Source: Hyalangium versicolor
Lineage (GTDB): Bacteria > Myxococcota > Myxococcia > Myxococcales > Myxococcaceae
Length of the DNA stretch: 64,000 nt
Assembly (NCBI RefSeq): GCF_020103695.1
Contig: NZ_JAHXBF010000035.1
Coordinates: 51,114-115,113, forward strand
Direction of reading: 5' to 3'
Both the position numbers and the translations under genes were made by a program. The notes under the pieces were generated by a model. That model saw only the letters and a list, made by a program, of their open reading frames with translations, was not told the origin of the DNA and made no database searches. Below are positions 1 to 9,593 of the stretch, piece by piece (position 1 is the stretch's first letter; each line of letters begins with the position of its first letter).

Positions 1-1
1 G

Positions 2-1741
2 CAGAGCAAGGGCGCGGTGAAGGGCAGCGAGACGACCTACACCTCGCAGAACAACAAGGACTACATCGACGGCTACCTCCAGGGCGCCTTCAAGGATGGC
101 CAGATCGACCGCGCCACCACGAAGACCTACTCCATCGAGGCGCCCAAGGAGGACGGCACGCAGCCGACTCCGCAGTACCAGAAGATCGAGCGCTTCTCCC
201 AGGGCGACCTCCAGGCCACGTCCATCGTCGACAAGGAGATGAAGAACGAGAACAGCACCGACACCCCGCTCTACGTAGAGCCGGGCTTCCCGGTGGAGGG
301 GCACTACGCCGAGTACGACAAGGCGATCGGCAACCAGTCGCACAACCGCGCGGACCTGGCGAACCTGCGCCAGGAGCACAAGGACAGCGGCTGGGAGGCG
401 CAGTTCGACGCCAACAACGACGTCGGTGAGAACAAGCAGCCGCCGAAGCGCTGGCTGGTGGAGATGCAGAAGGATCCGAACACCTACGCCTCGCAGACCT
501 TCGTGGAGGGAGCGCCCAACGCCTCCATCAGCACCCTGCGCCAGCGCGACGGCAACACGGTGAAGGAGACGTACGGCGGCAAGACGTTCTCGCCGGACGG
601 CAAGGACCTGGTGGACGTGAACGGCAGCTCCACCAGCAAGTACGGCGCGGACGGCAAGCTGGACCAGCTGGACGTCACCCGTGTGGACCGGGACGGCTCG
701 AGCCAGGAGAGCCACTACACCCGGACCGCGGAGCAGACGGCGGAGGGCACCAGGTACACGGAGAAGACGGACAGCAAGTACCTGGACAAGGACAACAAGC
801 AGACCACCACCAAGCTGGACCACGTCTCGCTGCAGACCGCTGATGGCTTGAAGGACATCAGCATCCACAGCGAGGCGACCAACGCGGATGGCACCGCCAT
901 CCACGACGTGGACGCGAACGGCGACCACCTCAAGGTCCAGGCCCAGGGAGACTCCGAGCCGCGGGACATCACCAACCCGAATGAGTTCCGCAGCGAGCAG
1001 GAGTCCACGTTGGCGGCCACGGCCGCGGCCGGCTCGAAGGCCCTCGCCGAGAGCGGCGTGGTTGTCTCGGGGTTGACGGAGAAGTACCTCACCGCGCAGG
1101 CCGCGCTCGGCAACAAGCTGGGCGACACCCTGAATGCCGCCAAGGGAGCCACCAAGGTGTTCGAGGGGCTCGTGGGCGCCACGGGCATCGTGGCTGCGGG
1201 CATCTCCATGGGCCAGGCCGTCAAGGACAAGGACAAGGCCGCCATCGGTCTGGCGTCCACCCAGATGGCGGGCGCGACCATGGAGCTGACCTCCGCGGCG
1301 AGCGCGGCCGTCAAGCCACTGAGCGGGTTGAAGGCGTTCGAGCAGCTCGGAGCCGCGGGCGCCGTGGTGGGCGGGGCCGCCGGAATCTGGGAGGGCGCCA
1401 CCAACGTCGACAAGGGGCTCGAGACGGGCCTCACGGGCCAGATCGCCAAGGGCGGCGTGGACATCGTCGCGGGCGCCGGAGCCATCGGCGCGGCGCTGCT
1501 GGGGGCGCCGGTGCTCGGCGCGGCCATCGGCGTCGGAGGCTTCGCCATCAAGAGCATCATCGACATGGTCGCCGACGATCAGCACCAGATCGGCGAGCTG
1601 CGGATCGATGACGAGGGCTTCACGCCTCCGCAGCCCCAGACGCCCGAGCAGGTCGCCGAGCAGCGGCATCAGGAGGAGCTGGATCGGCAGCAGGCGGAGG
1701 AAGAGGCGTGGCTCAACGCCTTCGCCAACACGAACAACTGA
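2..1741 (+). CDS. Glycine-zipper repeat protein, paralogue 1 (5' end outside window)
   Basis: The reading frame is open from the first full codon, so the gene begins before the window; a GTG at 17 is unlikely to be the true start. The visible 579 residues match the C-terminal two thirds of the next gene (1873-4470) almost line for line, so this is the first of two tandem paralogues. The first part is hydrophilic and rich in D, G, S, T, K and Q, with short turn-rich beta-like repeats. The last 200 residues hold several Gly/Ala-rich hydrophobic stretches (glycine-zipper type) that could enter a membrane, followed by a charged Glu/Gln tail. I do not recognise a family. A secreted, surface or toxin-like protein is possible, but nothing catalytic is visible. 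Confidence 0.75.
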   Translation, partial: QSKGAVKGSETTYTSQNNKDYIDGYLQGAFKDGQIDRATTKTYSIEAPKEDGTQPTPQYQKIERFSQGDLQATSIVDKEMKNENSTDTPLYVEPGFPVEGHYAEYDKAIGNQSHNRADLANLRQEHKDSGWEAQFDANNDVGENKQPPKRWLVEMQKDPNTYASQTFVEGAPNASISTLRQRDGNTVKETYGGKTFSPDGKDLVDVNGSSTSKYGADGKLDQLDVTRVDRDGSSQESHYTRTAEQTAEGTRYTEKTDSKYLDKDNKQTTTKLDHVSLQTADGLKDISIHSEATNADGTAIHDVDANGDHLKVQAQGDSEPRDITNPNEFRSEQESTLAATAAAGSKALAESGVVVSGLTEKYLTAQAALGNKLGDTLNAAKGATKVFEGLVGATGIVAAGISMGQAVKDKDKAAIGLASTQMAGATMELTSAASAAVKPLSGLKAFEQLGAAGAVVGGAAGIWEGATNVDKGLETGLTGQIAKGGVDIVAGAGAIGAALLGAPVLGAAIGVGGFAIKSIIDMVADDQHQIGELRIDDEGFTPPQPQTPEQVAEQRHQEELDRQQAEEEAWLNAFANTNN

Positions 1742-1762
1742 GGCTCTGACGAAGAGCAGAGG

Positions 1763-1790
1763 GGCGCCCCACGAGGACGGGTGGGGCGCC
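1763..1790. terminator. Hairpin between tandem paralogues
   Basis: A perfect 10-bp inverted repeat (GGCGCCCCAC at 1763-1772 and its complement at 1781-1790) with an 8-nt loop lies 21 bp after the stop of the first paralogue. No T-run follows, so a terminator role is likely but not certain. Confidence 0.5.
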
Positions 1791-1872
1791 TGGTCACAGA
1801 GGTTTCCGAGCCGCGGTGTCGGCTCGGATCGTAACGTTACGAAAATCCCCTTCTTGGAGTGCAAAGACGACC

Positions 1873-4470
1873 ATGGCCATTCGCACGACTTCTCGCCCAC
1901 CTCCGCCGCCGCCCCCGCCGCCGAAGAAGGAGGTCAAGCCGGCCACCAGCGGGCCCCAGCAGTCGCAGGGCGCTCAGAAGCCCGCGAATGCGGTGCAGAC
2001 GGCGGCCGGCACGCTCACTGGGGCAGTGCGGAAGGACTCCTTTGAGTTGGAAGGCACACCCAAGCGCGGTGCGGTGAACCTCCTGGCGAAGCCCTCGGCT
2101 GGCCCCGAGGTGGAAGGGATCCCTGAGATCGGCGCGCCCCAGGAGATCGGCGCGCCCGAGGAGATCGCCAACAAGGAGGTGCTCACCGTCAACGCCGCGG
2201 CCAACACGTCGAACTCCCAGACGCTGACCGGTGAGCAGCGCGCGGAGGCGGACGTGAACGTCCAGACGGTGGCGGAGGATCGCACCAAGGTCTCGGAGAT
2301 GCAGAACGCGCTGAAGAACGAGACCTCCCAGCAGACCAACGATCTGATCAACGGCACGGGGCAGCTGCCAGAGGGGGCCTCGGTCACCAAGATCAACGAC
2401 AACGAAGCGGAGATGGTGCGCAAGGACGCGCAGGGCAACATCGTGGAGCGCACGCGGGCCACGCGCGGAGCGGACGGCTCGGTGAGCCTGGAGTCCCAGG
2501 GCTTCAAGGACGGAGTGAACACCCGCACCCGCACGGAGGTGACGGCGGATGGCGGCACGCGAGTGCGCAACGCGCAGTGGCAGAGCCAGGCAAGCGAGAT
2601 GGACACCCAGCCATCGCTGGATGACATCGAACAGTCCCGCGATGGGAAGTTCACCTATACCGACAACCGGGTGGGCGAGAAGGACGGCAACGGCAACTGG
2701 GTGGCCGCCGGCCAGGGCCAGCTCACGGTGGAGGAGTACGCGCAGAGCCAGGGCACGGTGAAGGGCAGCGAGACGACCTACTCCCAGCAGCAGGACAAGT
2801 CCTATATCGATGGCTACCTCAAGGGGGCCTTCCAGGACGGCCAGCCCATCGACCGCGCCACGACGAAGTCCTACTCCATCGCGGCGCCCCAGGACGGCCA
2901 GCAGGCGCTGCCCGCGTACCAGAAGATCGAGCGCTTCTCCCAGGGGGAGACCCAGGCCACCTCCATCGTGGATAAGGAGATGAAGGACGAGTACACCACG
3001 GACTCGGACCTCATCTTCGGCAACGGCAAGCTGGAGACCGCCGAGTACGCCAAGGCCGCGGGCGGCAACCAGCCCCACAACCGCGCGGACCTGACGAACC
3101 TGCGCCAGGCGCACAAGGACAGCGGCTGGGAGCAGAAGTTCGACGCCAACAACGACGCCTACGAGCCGGAGCAGGCTCCGAAGCGTTGGCTGGTGGAGAT
3201 GAAGAAGGATCCGAACACCTACGCCTCGCAGACCTTCGTGGAGGGAGCGCCCAACGCCTCCATCAGCACGATTCGCCACCGCGAGGGCAACACGGTGACG
3301 GAGAACTACGGCGGCAAGACGTTCTCACCGGACGGCAAGGACCTGGTGGACGTGAGCGGCCAGTCCACGAGCAAGTACGGCGCGGATGGCAAGCTGGACC
3401 AACTGGACGTCATCCGTCAGGACCGGGACGGCTCGAGTCAGGAGCACCACTACACCCGGACCGCGGAGCAGACGGCGGAGGGCACGAAGTACACGGAGAA
3501 GACGGACAGCAAGTTCCAGGACAAGGACCTCAAGCAGACCTCCTCCAAGCAGGAGCACGTCTCGCTGCAGACCGCTGACGGCTTGAAGGACCTCAGCATC
3601 CGGAGTGAGGCGAGCGGTCCGGCGGGCACCGCCGTGCATGAGGTGAACGAGAACGGCGATCGGCTCACGTTCCAGAACGCCCAGGGCGAGGTGCGTGACA
3701 TCACCGCGGCCGGGCAGTTCCAGAGCGAGGACGAGGAGAACCTGGCGGTGACGGCCGCGGCCACCTCGAAGGCCATGGCCGAGGGCTCGGTGGTCGGCTC
3801 GGGCCTGCGTGAGAAGTACCTGAACTCCCAGGCCGCGCTCGGGAGCAAGGTCGACGACGCCCTCCGGGGCGCCAAGAACGCCACCAAGACGTTCGAGGGG
3901 CTCGTCGGCGTCACGGGCATGGTGGGCGCGGGCATCTCGTTGGCCGACGCCATCAAGGAGAAGGACGCGCCCGCTGCGGCCCTGGCGGGCTTCCAGCTCG
4001 GAGGCTCGGCACTGGAGACGACCGCGGCGGCGAGCGCGGCCATCAAGCCCTGGGCCGGGTTGTCGGTGTTCGAGCGCATGGGCACGGCGGGAGCCGTGGT
4101 GGGCGGCGTCGCCGGCATCTGGGAGGGCGCGATGAACGTCAAGGAGGGGCTCGAGACGGGCCTCACGGGCCAGCTCGCCAAGGGCGGCGTGGACATCATC
4201 GCGGGCGCCGGAGCCATCGGTGCGGCCCTCATGGGCGCACCGGTCCTCGGCGCGGCCATCGGCTTCGGCGGCTTCGTCATCAAGAGCATCATCGACGTCG
4301 CCACGGATGATCAGCACCAGATCGGCGAGCTGAAGATTGACGACGAGGGCTTCACTCCTCCGCAGGCGCTCACACCCGAGCAGGTCGCCGCGCAGAAGCA
4401 GGAGGAGGAGGCGCGGAGGCAGGAGGAGGAGGAGTACTGGCTCAACCCCTTCGTCAACCCCGTGGGCTGA
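1873..4470 (+). CDS. Glycine-zipper repeat protein, paralogue 2 (complete)
   Basis: The protein is 865 residues from the ATG at 1873; a GGAG lies 13 nt upstream. An in-frame GTG at 1816 would add 19 residues and looks less likely. It begins with MAIRTTSR and a run of nine prolines, then a disordered Pro/Gln/Ala segment. A long hydrophilic region follows with turn-rich repeats such as DGS, GADG and TxDGG. The Gly/Ala-rich hydrophobic helices lie at about residues 660-810, and an acidic Glu/Gln-rich tail ends in NPFVNPVG. There is no classical signal peptide, so export would need another route. It is the complete copy of the tandem pair and shares long identical DNA stretches with the first copy. 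It ends 3 bp from the convergent next gene. The family is not recognised; a membrane-inserting effector or surface protein is only a guess. Confidence 0.7.
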   Translation: MAIRTTSRPPPPPPPPPKKEVKPATSGPQQSQGAQKPANAVQTAAGTLTGAVRKDSFELEGTPKRGAVNLLAKPSAGPEVEGIPEIGAPQEIGAPEEIANKEVLTVNAAANTSNSQTLTGEQRAEADVNVQTVAEDRTKVSEMQNALKNETSQQTNDLINGTGQLPEGASVTKINDNEAEMVRKDAQGNIVERTRATRGADGSVSLESQGFKDGVNTRTRTEVTADGGTRVRNAQWQSQASEMDTQPSLDDIEQSRDGKFTYTDNRVGEKDGNGNWVAAGQGQLTVEEYAQSQGTVKGSETTYSQQQDKSYIDGYLKGAFQDGQPIDRATTKSYSIAAPQDGQQALPAYQKIERFSQGETQATSIVDKEMKDEYTTDSDLIFGNGKLETAEYAKAAGGNQPHNRADLTNLRQAHKDSGWEQKFDANNDAYEPEQAPKRWLVEMKKDPNTYASQTFVEGAPNASISTIRHREGNTVTENYGGKTFSPDGKDLVDVSGQSTSKYGADGKLDQLDVIRQDRDGSSQEHHYTRTAEQTAEGTKYTEKTDSKFQDKDLKQTSSKQEHVSLQTADGLKDLSIRSEASGPAGTAVHEVNENGDRLTFQNAQGEVRDITAAGQFQSEDEENLAVTAAATSKAMAEGSVVGSGLREKYLNSQAALGSKVDDALRGAKNATKTFEGLVGVTGMVGAGISLADAIKEKDAPAAALAGFQLGGSALETTAAASAAIKPWAGLSVFERMGTAGAVVGGVAGIWEGAMNVKEGLETGLTGQLAKGGVDIIAGAGAIGAALMGAPVLGAAIGFGGFVIKSIIDVATDDQHQIGELKIDDEGFTPPQALTPEQVAAQKQEEEARRQEEEEYWLNPFVNPVG

Positions 4471-4473
4471 GGC

Positions 4474-5679
4474 TCAAACGGCGAGGTGGTGGGTGACCTG
4501 GAGGCGCAGGAGCTGTTTGGCCAGCTCCTGCACATCCTTCGTGTCGGGATCCGCCAGCCGCTTGCGGCCGCCGGTCCTCTTGTCCGCGGTGGCCAGGTAG
4601 AGCAACTGGCGCACGTGCTTGTTGGTGAGCCGGGGGTTGAGGCGGCGCATGTGGGCGATGAGCGCGCCGAGCTCCGCCACCGTCAACCCGGCCACCATGA
4701 CGAAGTCGGCCGAGCCCTCGTCGGGCTCGAGCGCCACGCCTATCAGCAGCGGGTGCAGCAGGAGTGAGCGGGTGAAGTCCAGGTTATAGGGAATCTTCAG
4801 CCGCTGGAGATCGGCCAGCATGGGGCCGGTGTCATGGCCCGGTACCACGGGCTGCACCCCCATGGCCTCGTAGCGCTGGAGCACTTCGTCGTAGCGCTGC
4901 CAGGCCTCGATGCCCTGGGGGCTGGCCTGGAACTCCTCGAAGCCCAGGTGAACCTCCGCCATGAGCTCGCGGATGATGGCCGCATCGCCCGTGGAGGGGG
5001 GCATGCCCAGGATGTTGAGCAGGGTCGCCTTGCGCGCGGGAATGGTGCTCGGTTCCTTCCAGAGCAGGTGGGTGAACGCGCTCTCCGAGAGAGTCAGGCT
5101 CAGGTTGACGACTCCGAGCCGGCCCGGATTCTTGGCGAAGTTGGTCAGCCGCTCGTGCGCGTCCTTCATGCCGTTGAGCAGCCGCTCGATGACGACGCTG
5201 CGCAGCTTCGCGCGGCCACCCAGTGCAGGACGCTCGCCGGTGGTGCTCTCGCGCTCCGTCACCTTGCGCTGCTGCTGGGGGACCTCCGGCGCTACAGGAG
5301 CTGGCGCCTGTTGGGCCGTCCGCTCTTGACCGTAGGGCGGGGCCTGCGTGCCCTGTCCCTGGAGGCGCTCGAGTGCGGCGCGGCCGGAGGGATCATTTCT
5401 CTCCTGCAGGCCGTCGAAGCCGCCACTGGCCGTGCCCAGCGAGCCGCCGGCCAGGCCCTCCTGGCCTTGCGCGCCCCCTGCGGCAGGGCCGCCCTTGCCC
5501 TTGGCTCCGCCCTTGGCTGCTGCACCTCCCGCCTGGGGAGAGCCCTTTCCGGAATCCGCCTTGGCAGGTTCCTTCTGGGGGGCTTGCTGCTGGAGGGGGC
5601 GAACCGTGGGGCCCTGCGAGGTACCTGGCCGGGGAAATGCCGCGGGAGGGGGTTGCGGCTTGGTGGACCGGACACTCAT
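4474..5679 (-). CDS. Hypothetical protein with disordered N-terminus and helical C-terminus
   Basis: A 401-residue protein. Residues 1 to about 150 are low-complexity (Pro, Gln, Gly, Ala, Lys) and probably unfolded. Residues 160-401 form a soluble, mainly helical domain with conserved-looking segments such as RLNPRLTNKHVRQLLYLATA and GLTVAELGALIAHM. A GAGGAA sits about 9 nt upstream of the ATG. It converges on the glycine-zipper pair with a 3-bp gap. The proline-rich disordered start resembles that of the 1873 gene, so the two may share a cellular route, but this is inference. I recognise no family and see no catalytic motif, signal peptide or membrane segment. Confidence 0.65.
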   Translation of the reverse strand: MSVRSTKPQPPPAAFPRPGTSQGPTVRPLQQQAPQKEPAKADSGKGSPQAGGAAAKGGAKGKGGPAAGGAQGQEGLAGGSLGTASGGFDGLQERNDPSGRAALERLQGQGTQAPPYGQERTAQQAPAPVAPEVPQQQRKVTERESTTGERPALGGRAKLRSVVIERLLNGMKDAHERLTNFAKNPGRLGVVNLSLTLSESAFTHLLWKEPSTIPARKATLLNILGMPPSTGDAAIIRELMAEVHLGFEEFQASPQGIEAWQRYDEVLQRYEAMGVQPVVPGHDTGPMLADLQRLKIPYNLDFTRSLLLHPLLIGVALEPDEGSADFVMVAGLTVAELGALIAHMRRLNPRLTNKHVRQLLYLATADKRTGGRKRLADPDTKDVQELAKQLLRLQVTHHLAV

Positions 5680-5704
5680 GACGGAGGGTTCCTCTACACG
5701 GCGA

Positions 5705-5730
5705 AACCCTGGAAGGGGGCTTCCAGGGTT
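5705..5730. repeat. Perfect 11-bp hairpin upstream of the 5679 start
   Basis: AACCCTGGAAG (5705-5715) and its exact complement (5720-5730) enclose a GGGG loop. It lies 25 bp upstream of the start at 5679, in the leader of that gene. It could be an end-of-transcript structure for the upstream gene or a leader hairpin. Confidence 0.5.
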
Positions 5731-5786
5731 CGAGTGCAGCTATCCCATCACGTCAGGCGTCGCTTGGGAATGTCTGGAGGAGTCGC

Positions 5787-5822
5787 AGGCGTGCCCCGCC
5801 GGTGGAGCGGTGGGGCACGCCT
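5787..5822 (-). terminator. Terminator-like hairpin after the small secreted protein gene
   Basis: A 14-bp stem with one mismatch (5787-5800 with 5809-5822) and an 8-nt loop starts 23 bp beyond the stop of the minus-strand gene at 5846-6436. There is no T-run. Confidence 0.5.
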
Positions 5823-5845
5823 GTCTCATGCATCGGAGTGGGAAC

Positions 5846-6436
5846 TCAGATGCGGATGGTGATGGTGATGGTGGAGCCGTTCGGGCAGCGGATCTTGATG
5901 GTGATGGTGAGGTAGGGGCGCAGCAGGGTCTGGCCCTCGGAGGCGATCTGCGCATCCATCAGCGTGCGCTCGAAGGGGAGCGGCTTGGGCACCGAGACGG
6001 AGAAGGTGTCGATGGTGGCCGGCACCACGGTGACGACCTTGCCCTCGAGGTTGACGAGGCTGACGATGCCCGGGTAGCTGCCCACGCGGATGTCGCGATC
6101 GCTGGCGGTGGTGCGCAGCCGGTAGTAGCCGGCGGGGATGCCGCTCTCGGGGGAGCTCAGGTAGATGAAGCCGGCGTCCACGCCCTTGGGGAACTGGGTG
6201 GCGGGGATCTGCTCGAAGCCCGCGATGCTGGTGCCCGCGAAGGCGACACCGTTGGAGGTGGTGGTGACGGTCTGCTCGCGGTTGATCGGGATACCGGCGG
6301 ACTCGGCGGCCTTGGCCAACTGGTCCCCGAGATCCGTGCAGGTCGCGGCTTGGGAGGGCTCGGAGGCCACTGCGGCGCCGGAGACCACGAACAGGGTCAT
6401 GACGAAGGCAAACATCTTCAACAGTTGGTGTCTCAT
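5846..6436 (-). CDS. Small exported hypothetical protein
   Basis: A 196-residue protein with a clear Sec signal peptide: basic start MRHQLLK, hydrophobic core FAFVMTLFVVSG and likely cleavage after AVA near residue 24. The mature part has a Cys near the N-terminus and a second Cys in the C-terminal stretch RIRCPNGSTITITIRI, which could pair. The rest is beta-rich. It is a single gene with a terminator-like hairpin downstream and about 220 bp of non-coding DNA on its 5' side, up to the CHAT gene's stop. I do not recognise the family; a periplasmic or secreted structural role fits what is visible. Confidence 0.7.
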   Translation of the reverse strand: MRHQLLKMFAFVMTLFVVSGAAVASEPSQAATCTDLGDQLAKAAESAGIPINREQTVTTTSNGVAFAGTSIAGFEQIPATQFPKGVDAGFIYLSSPESGIPAGYYRLRTTASDRDIRVGSYPGIVSLVNLEGKVVTVVPATIDTFSVSVPKPLPFERTLMDAQIASEGQTLLRPYLTITIKIRCPNGSTITITIRI

Positions 6437-6659
6437 GGGTAGGGAAGTCCTGGCGAGGAAGGTCCCGCGGCGCCGAGTCCGTCTGGCTTGCGGTTGAGCC
6501 TGGACAATGCAGCGGCGGTGCCAGCCTGCTGACGCGTGTCACTTCAAGGAGTTGGCGGAGCCAGGGGACTCTGAACGCGGAAATCTGTAGCTCCCCGTGT
6601 TACGGGGATCGCGAGGCTGTAGCGTTTCATGTCACACGGCCGCGAACGGGCGGTGTCGC

Positions 6660-9593
6660 TCAGTCGAAGAGCAGGACGGACTCGAGCCACTGCTGGCCCT
6701 GGCCCTGCGCGAGCCACTTCCGCCTTTCGTCCCGCAGCGCGGTGGCGGGTGGGTGGCCCTGGCGGATGCGCTCTCGGACGGCGTTGAAGAACCCGGCGGC
6801 TTCCAGGTCCGGGATCTCCACCGTGGCGGCGATGATGGCCCGCGCTCCCGCCTGGATGAAGGCGGCGGGCAGACCGGACGGCTCGTGAAGGATGTAGGGG
6901 CCCTGAGCGGCGCGGCACGCGGCCAGCACCACCAGGGGCGCTCCCTCCAGGTGCTGCGCCTGGATGTGGGTGGCGCTCAGCTCGTCACTCGTGCCCTCAG
7001 GTGCCAGCACGAGGTAGGAGAAGCGAGTGGAGGGGACGACGCCGTGGGCCACGAGATCGATATCCGTGGCGTCGCGCATGGCGGCGAGGACTCGGGAAGG
7101 AGTCGCCTCCGGGCCGGTGAGCAGCCGTTGCTCCTCTGTGGGGCCGAAGTCGGCCTTCCAAGTGTTGAGTCGCCCCAGGGACTGGGTGCGCTCGGGGGAG
7201 AGAGCCACATCCTTCACCACCAGGTGGATGGCACGTGTTGCCTGGGGCTGCGGAGTGGGCCCCGAGCGCAGCTTGTAGCTCCACGCGAACTCCGGCGGCA
7301 GCAGGCCGGGTCGATCCTGCAACGGAGGACGCGCATGGGCTTGCACCGTCTCGCAGCCCTGGAGCGCGGTCAGTGCTTCGCTGGGGACGAGACCGGTGAG
7401 GTTGTCGGCCAGGCGTGTCCGGCGCGCTCCGTCGTAGGCGCCCAGGGGCTTGCCGTCGGCGCCTCGGACGAGGACGAGGCTTCGTTCACTGTCCACGGTC
7501 GCGGCGACGACACAGCGCTCAGGGAGGGGACTGCCCTGCTCGCGGCCGAAGAGCTCCAGCGCGGCGGTGGTGTCTCCGGTCTTGCCCGCATCGAGGATGA
7601 GCGAGGTGAAGCTGTAGGCCCGGGCCTTCTGCGCATCTTCATCCCGTGCGAGGAGCTCTCCAGACTCCGTCTCTCGGAGGATCTCCTCCATACGGGAGCG
7701 GCCCTCCGTCCGGTCACGCTCGATGAGGAAGCGGGCGAGGGCATGCCGGGCGAGCAGCTTCTGGCCGGCGGTGGCGGTAGGGGGAGGTTCCGCGAGCGCC
7801 CGTCGCAGCGCCGCCTCATCCCCTGAGGAAGGCCGCTGCCGCGAGAGGTCCGCCAGCGCCATGGCACCCACGTGGGACAGGGGCAGCCCGGTGGCGCGGG
7901 CCTGATCGATCTCCGCGCGGGCCTGATCGAAGCGCAACTCGTTGAGCGCCACGTGCGCCAGGTTCTGGTGGGCGAACAGGGAGAACTGCGCGTTCCCGCG
8001 ATTGCGCTCGAGCATCTCCGAGAAGTAGGCGCGAGCGAGGGGGAAGTCGTTCCGGACGCGCGCGAGTTGCGCGAGGTGTCCCAGGGCGACGAGCTCCTTG
8101 TCCCGGTCGTTGGCCGCGCGGGCCTGCCGCCGCGCCAGGGTCGCCTGCTCCCAGGCTTCGCCCAGCCGCATCTCGTTGCTCAGGAGCAGGGTGTACTCCA
8201 GGCGGAGGGCTCCACAGCGGTAATCGATGGGAGTGGAGGCGCAGAGCGAGAGTGCGCTCACGAGCGTCTGGCGTGCCTCGGACAGTTGCCCTCGTGCGAT
8301 CTGGACCTTGGCCTTCTCATGGGCGGCAAGGAGGCGGAACCAGGGATCCTGACTGGACTCGGCGCGGGCCTCGAAGACATCGAGGTGGTCACCGACGGCC
8401 TTGGCGTAGATGAGCACTCCCATGAGGAGATCCTCCTCGGGGGAGCGCAGCAACTGCGAGATGAGGGTCTGGACCTGCTCCGGGGGCAGGGTCCCCTGGC
8501 GGAGCTGGGCGTAGGCCTGGGCGAGGGGTGCCCGCTGCGTGAAGTCGTGCGAGGCGATGCGCTCGGCATACCGGGCCAGGACTTCACCTCCCACCTGCTG
8601 GTCGAGTTCGCGAGCCAGAGGCAGGAGCGCCCGGACCTGCTCGGCGGAGGAGCGGGTGCGCACCGCATCGTAGAAGTACATGCGCAGGGCGGACGAGCGC
8701 TCGGCGAGGATCGCGGGAGAGGGCAGGGTGCCGTGGGTGGCGAGCTCGCGGCCCGCGCGCAGGACGGACTCCCACCGCTGGGCGCGTGCCTGCTCCTCGG
8801 CCGAGAGCGCCTTGGCGCGTTGGCGGGCCTCCTCCGCCCAGCCGGGCTCTCCTTGTTGCGCGAGCTCACGGAATCCAGCCGCCGAGGCCTGAGGCAGATC
8901 GAGATCTCTCAGCGCGAGGGCCCTGTTCCACAGCGCCTGAGGGAGCGTGGGGGCCTGGTCGAGCGCGAGCTGCAGATGCCGGAGCGCTTCTTCCGGAGCA
9001 CCTTTCACCAGGAGCGCGACGCCCCGCAGGGTCTCGTTCTCCGGGGTGCCGGAAAGGGGCGCGAGGTAGGCCTGGGCTTGATCCACCAGGCTCTTGTCAT
9101 TGCGAGCGAGGAGAGCCGCGGCGAGGCCGGCTGAATCTCCGTCACGTTCGAGCTGGGCGAGCGCTTCGAGCGGGAGCTTCGGAACTCGCGAGGAGTCTTG
9201 CCCCATGGCCCGGGCCGCCAGGGAACGGTGCCGGTCCGCCTCCGCGAGCGATAGCCGCATCTCGAGCCGCCGTTCGGGTTCGCTCATCAGCCAGGGATCG
9301 GTCCGGGAGGTGCCTCCCATCTTGATGCGCACGCCGAGGGCAATCAGGGCGGCGAGGGCAGCCCCCGCGGCCGCCAGGGTCCAGCGGGGGAACACCCGGC
9401 GGACAGGGGCCGGGCGGGCGGAGGCGGGCTGCCGTTCCACATGGCGCGTGGCCATCATCTTGAGTTGCAGGAGGTTGCCCAGCTCGGCCTGGCACCGGGG
9501 GCAATCCAGCAGGTGCTGACGGAAGCCCTCTGCCTCCTCGGGAGCCAGCTCGCCATCCGCGAAGCGCTCGATTCGTTCACAGTGCGCGGACAT
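6660..9593 (-). CDS. Zinc-finger anti-sigma factor fused to TPR and CHAT protease domains
   Basis: A 977-residue protein. Residues 1-45 are a zf-HC2 anti-sigma zinc finger with C5, H27, C31 and C34 (HLLDCPRC). One membrane helix follows at about 71-90, after a basic patch. The middle (about 100-680) is helical and TPR-like. The C-terminal region (about 690-977) is a CHAT caspase-like peptidase domain with the expected dyad, His850 in DLVAHG and Cys893 in VVLAACRAA. The start codon overlaps the stop of the ECF sigma gene by one base (TGATG), so the two are translationally coupled. Established: zf-HC2 proteins bind and hold ECF sigma factors at the membrane; CHAT domains are cysteine proteases, several of them in stress or defence pathways. 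Inferred: the TPR-CHAT part senses a signal and either frees the sigma factor or cuts targets. With one helix and the zinc finger inside, the CHAT domain would lie outside the cytoplasm. Confidence 0.88.
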   Translation of the reverse strand: MSAHCERIERFADGELAPEEAEGFRQHLLDCPRCQAELGNLLQLKMMATRHVERQPASARPAPVRRVFPRWTLAAAGAALAALIALGVRIKMGGTSRTDPWLMSEPERRLEMRLSLAEADRHRSLAARAMGQDSSRVPKLPLEALAQLERDGDSAGLAAALLARNDKSLVDQAQAYLAPLSGTPENETLRGVALLVKGAPEEALRHLQLALDQAPTLPQALWNRALALRDLDLPQASAAGFRELAQQGEPGWAEEARQRAKALSAEEQARAQRWESVLRAGRELATHGTLPSPAILAERSSALRMYFYDAVRTRSSAEQVRALLPLARELDQQVGGEVLARYAERIASHDFTQRAPLAQAYAQLRQGTLPPEQVQTLISQLLRSPEEDLLMGVLIYAKAVGDHLDVFEARAESSQDPWFRLLAAHEKAKVQIARGQLSEARQTLVSALSLCASTPIDYRCGALRLEYTLLLSNEMRLGEAWEQATLARRQARAANDRDKELVALGHLAQLARVRNDFPLARAYFSEMLERNRGNAQFSLFAHQNLAHVALNELRFDQARAEIDQARATGLPLSHVGAMALADLSRQRPSSGDEAALRRALAEPPPTATAGQKLLARHALARFLIERDRTEGRSRMEEILRETESGELLARDEDAQKARAYSFTSLILDAGKTGDTTAALELFGREQGSPLPERCVVAATVDSERSLVLVRGADGKPLGAYDGARRTRLADNLTGLVPSEALTALQGCETVQAHARPPLQDRPGLLPPEFAWSYKLRSGPTPQPQATRAIHLVVKDVALSPERTQSLGRLNTWKADFGPTEEQRLLTGPEATPSRVLAAMRDATDIDLVAHGVVPSTRFSYLVLAPEGTSDELSATHIQAQHLEGAPLVVLAACRAAQGPYILHEPSGLPAAFIQAGARAIIAATVEIPDLEAAGFFNAVRERIRQGHPPATALRDERRKWLAQGQGQQWLESVLLFD

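Noticed and set aside
1837..3279. A 480-codon open frame on the minus strand
   Set aside because: It lies opposite the glycine-zipper gene, is Leu/Arg/Val/Gly-biased low complexity and has no domain. It is a GC-rich shadow frame.
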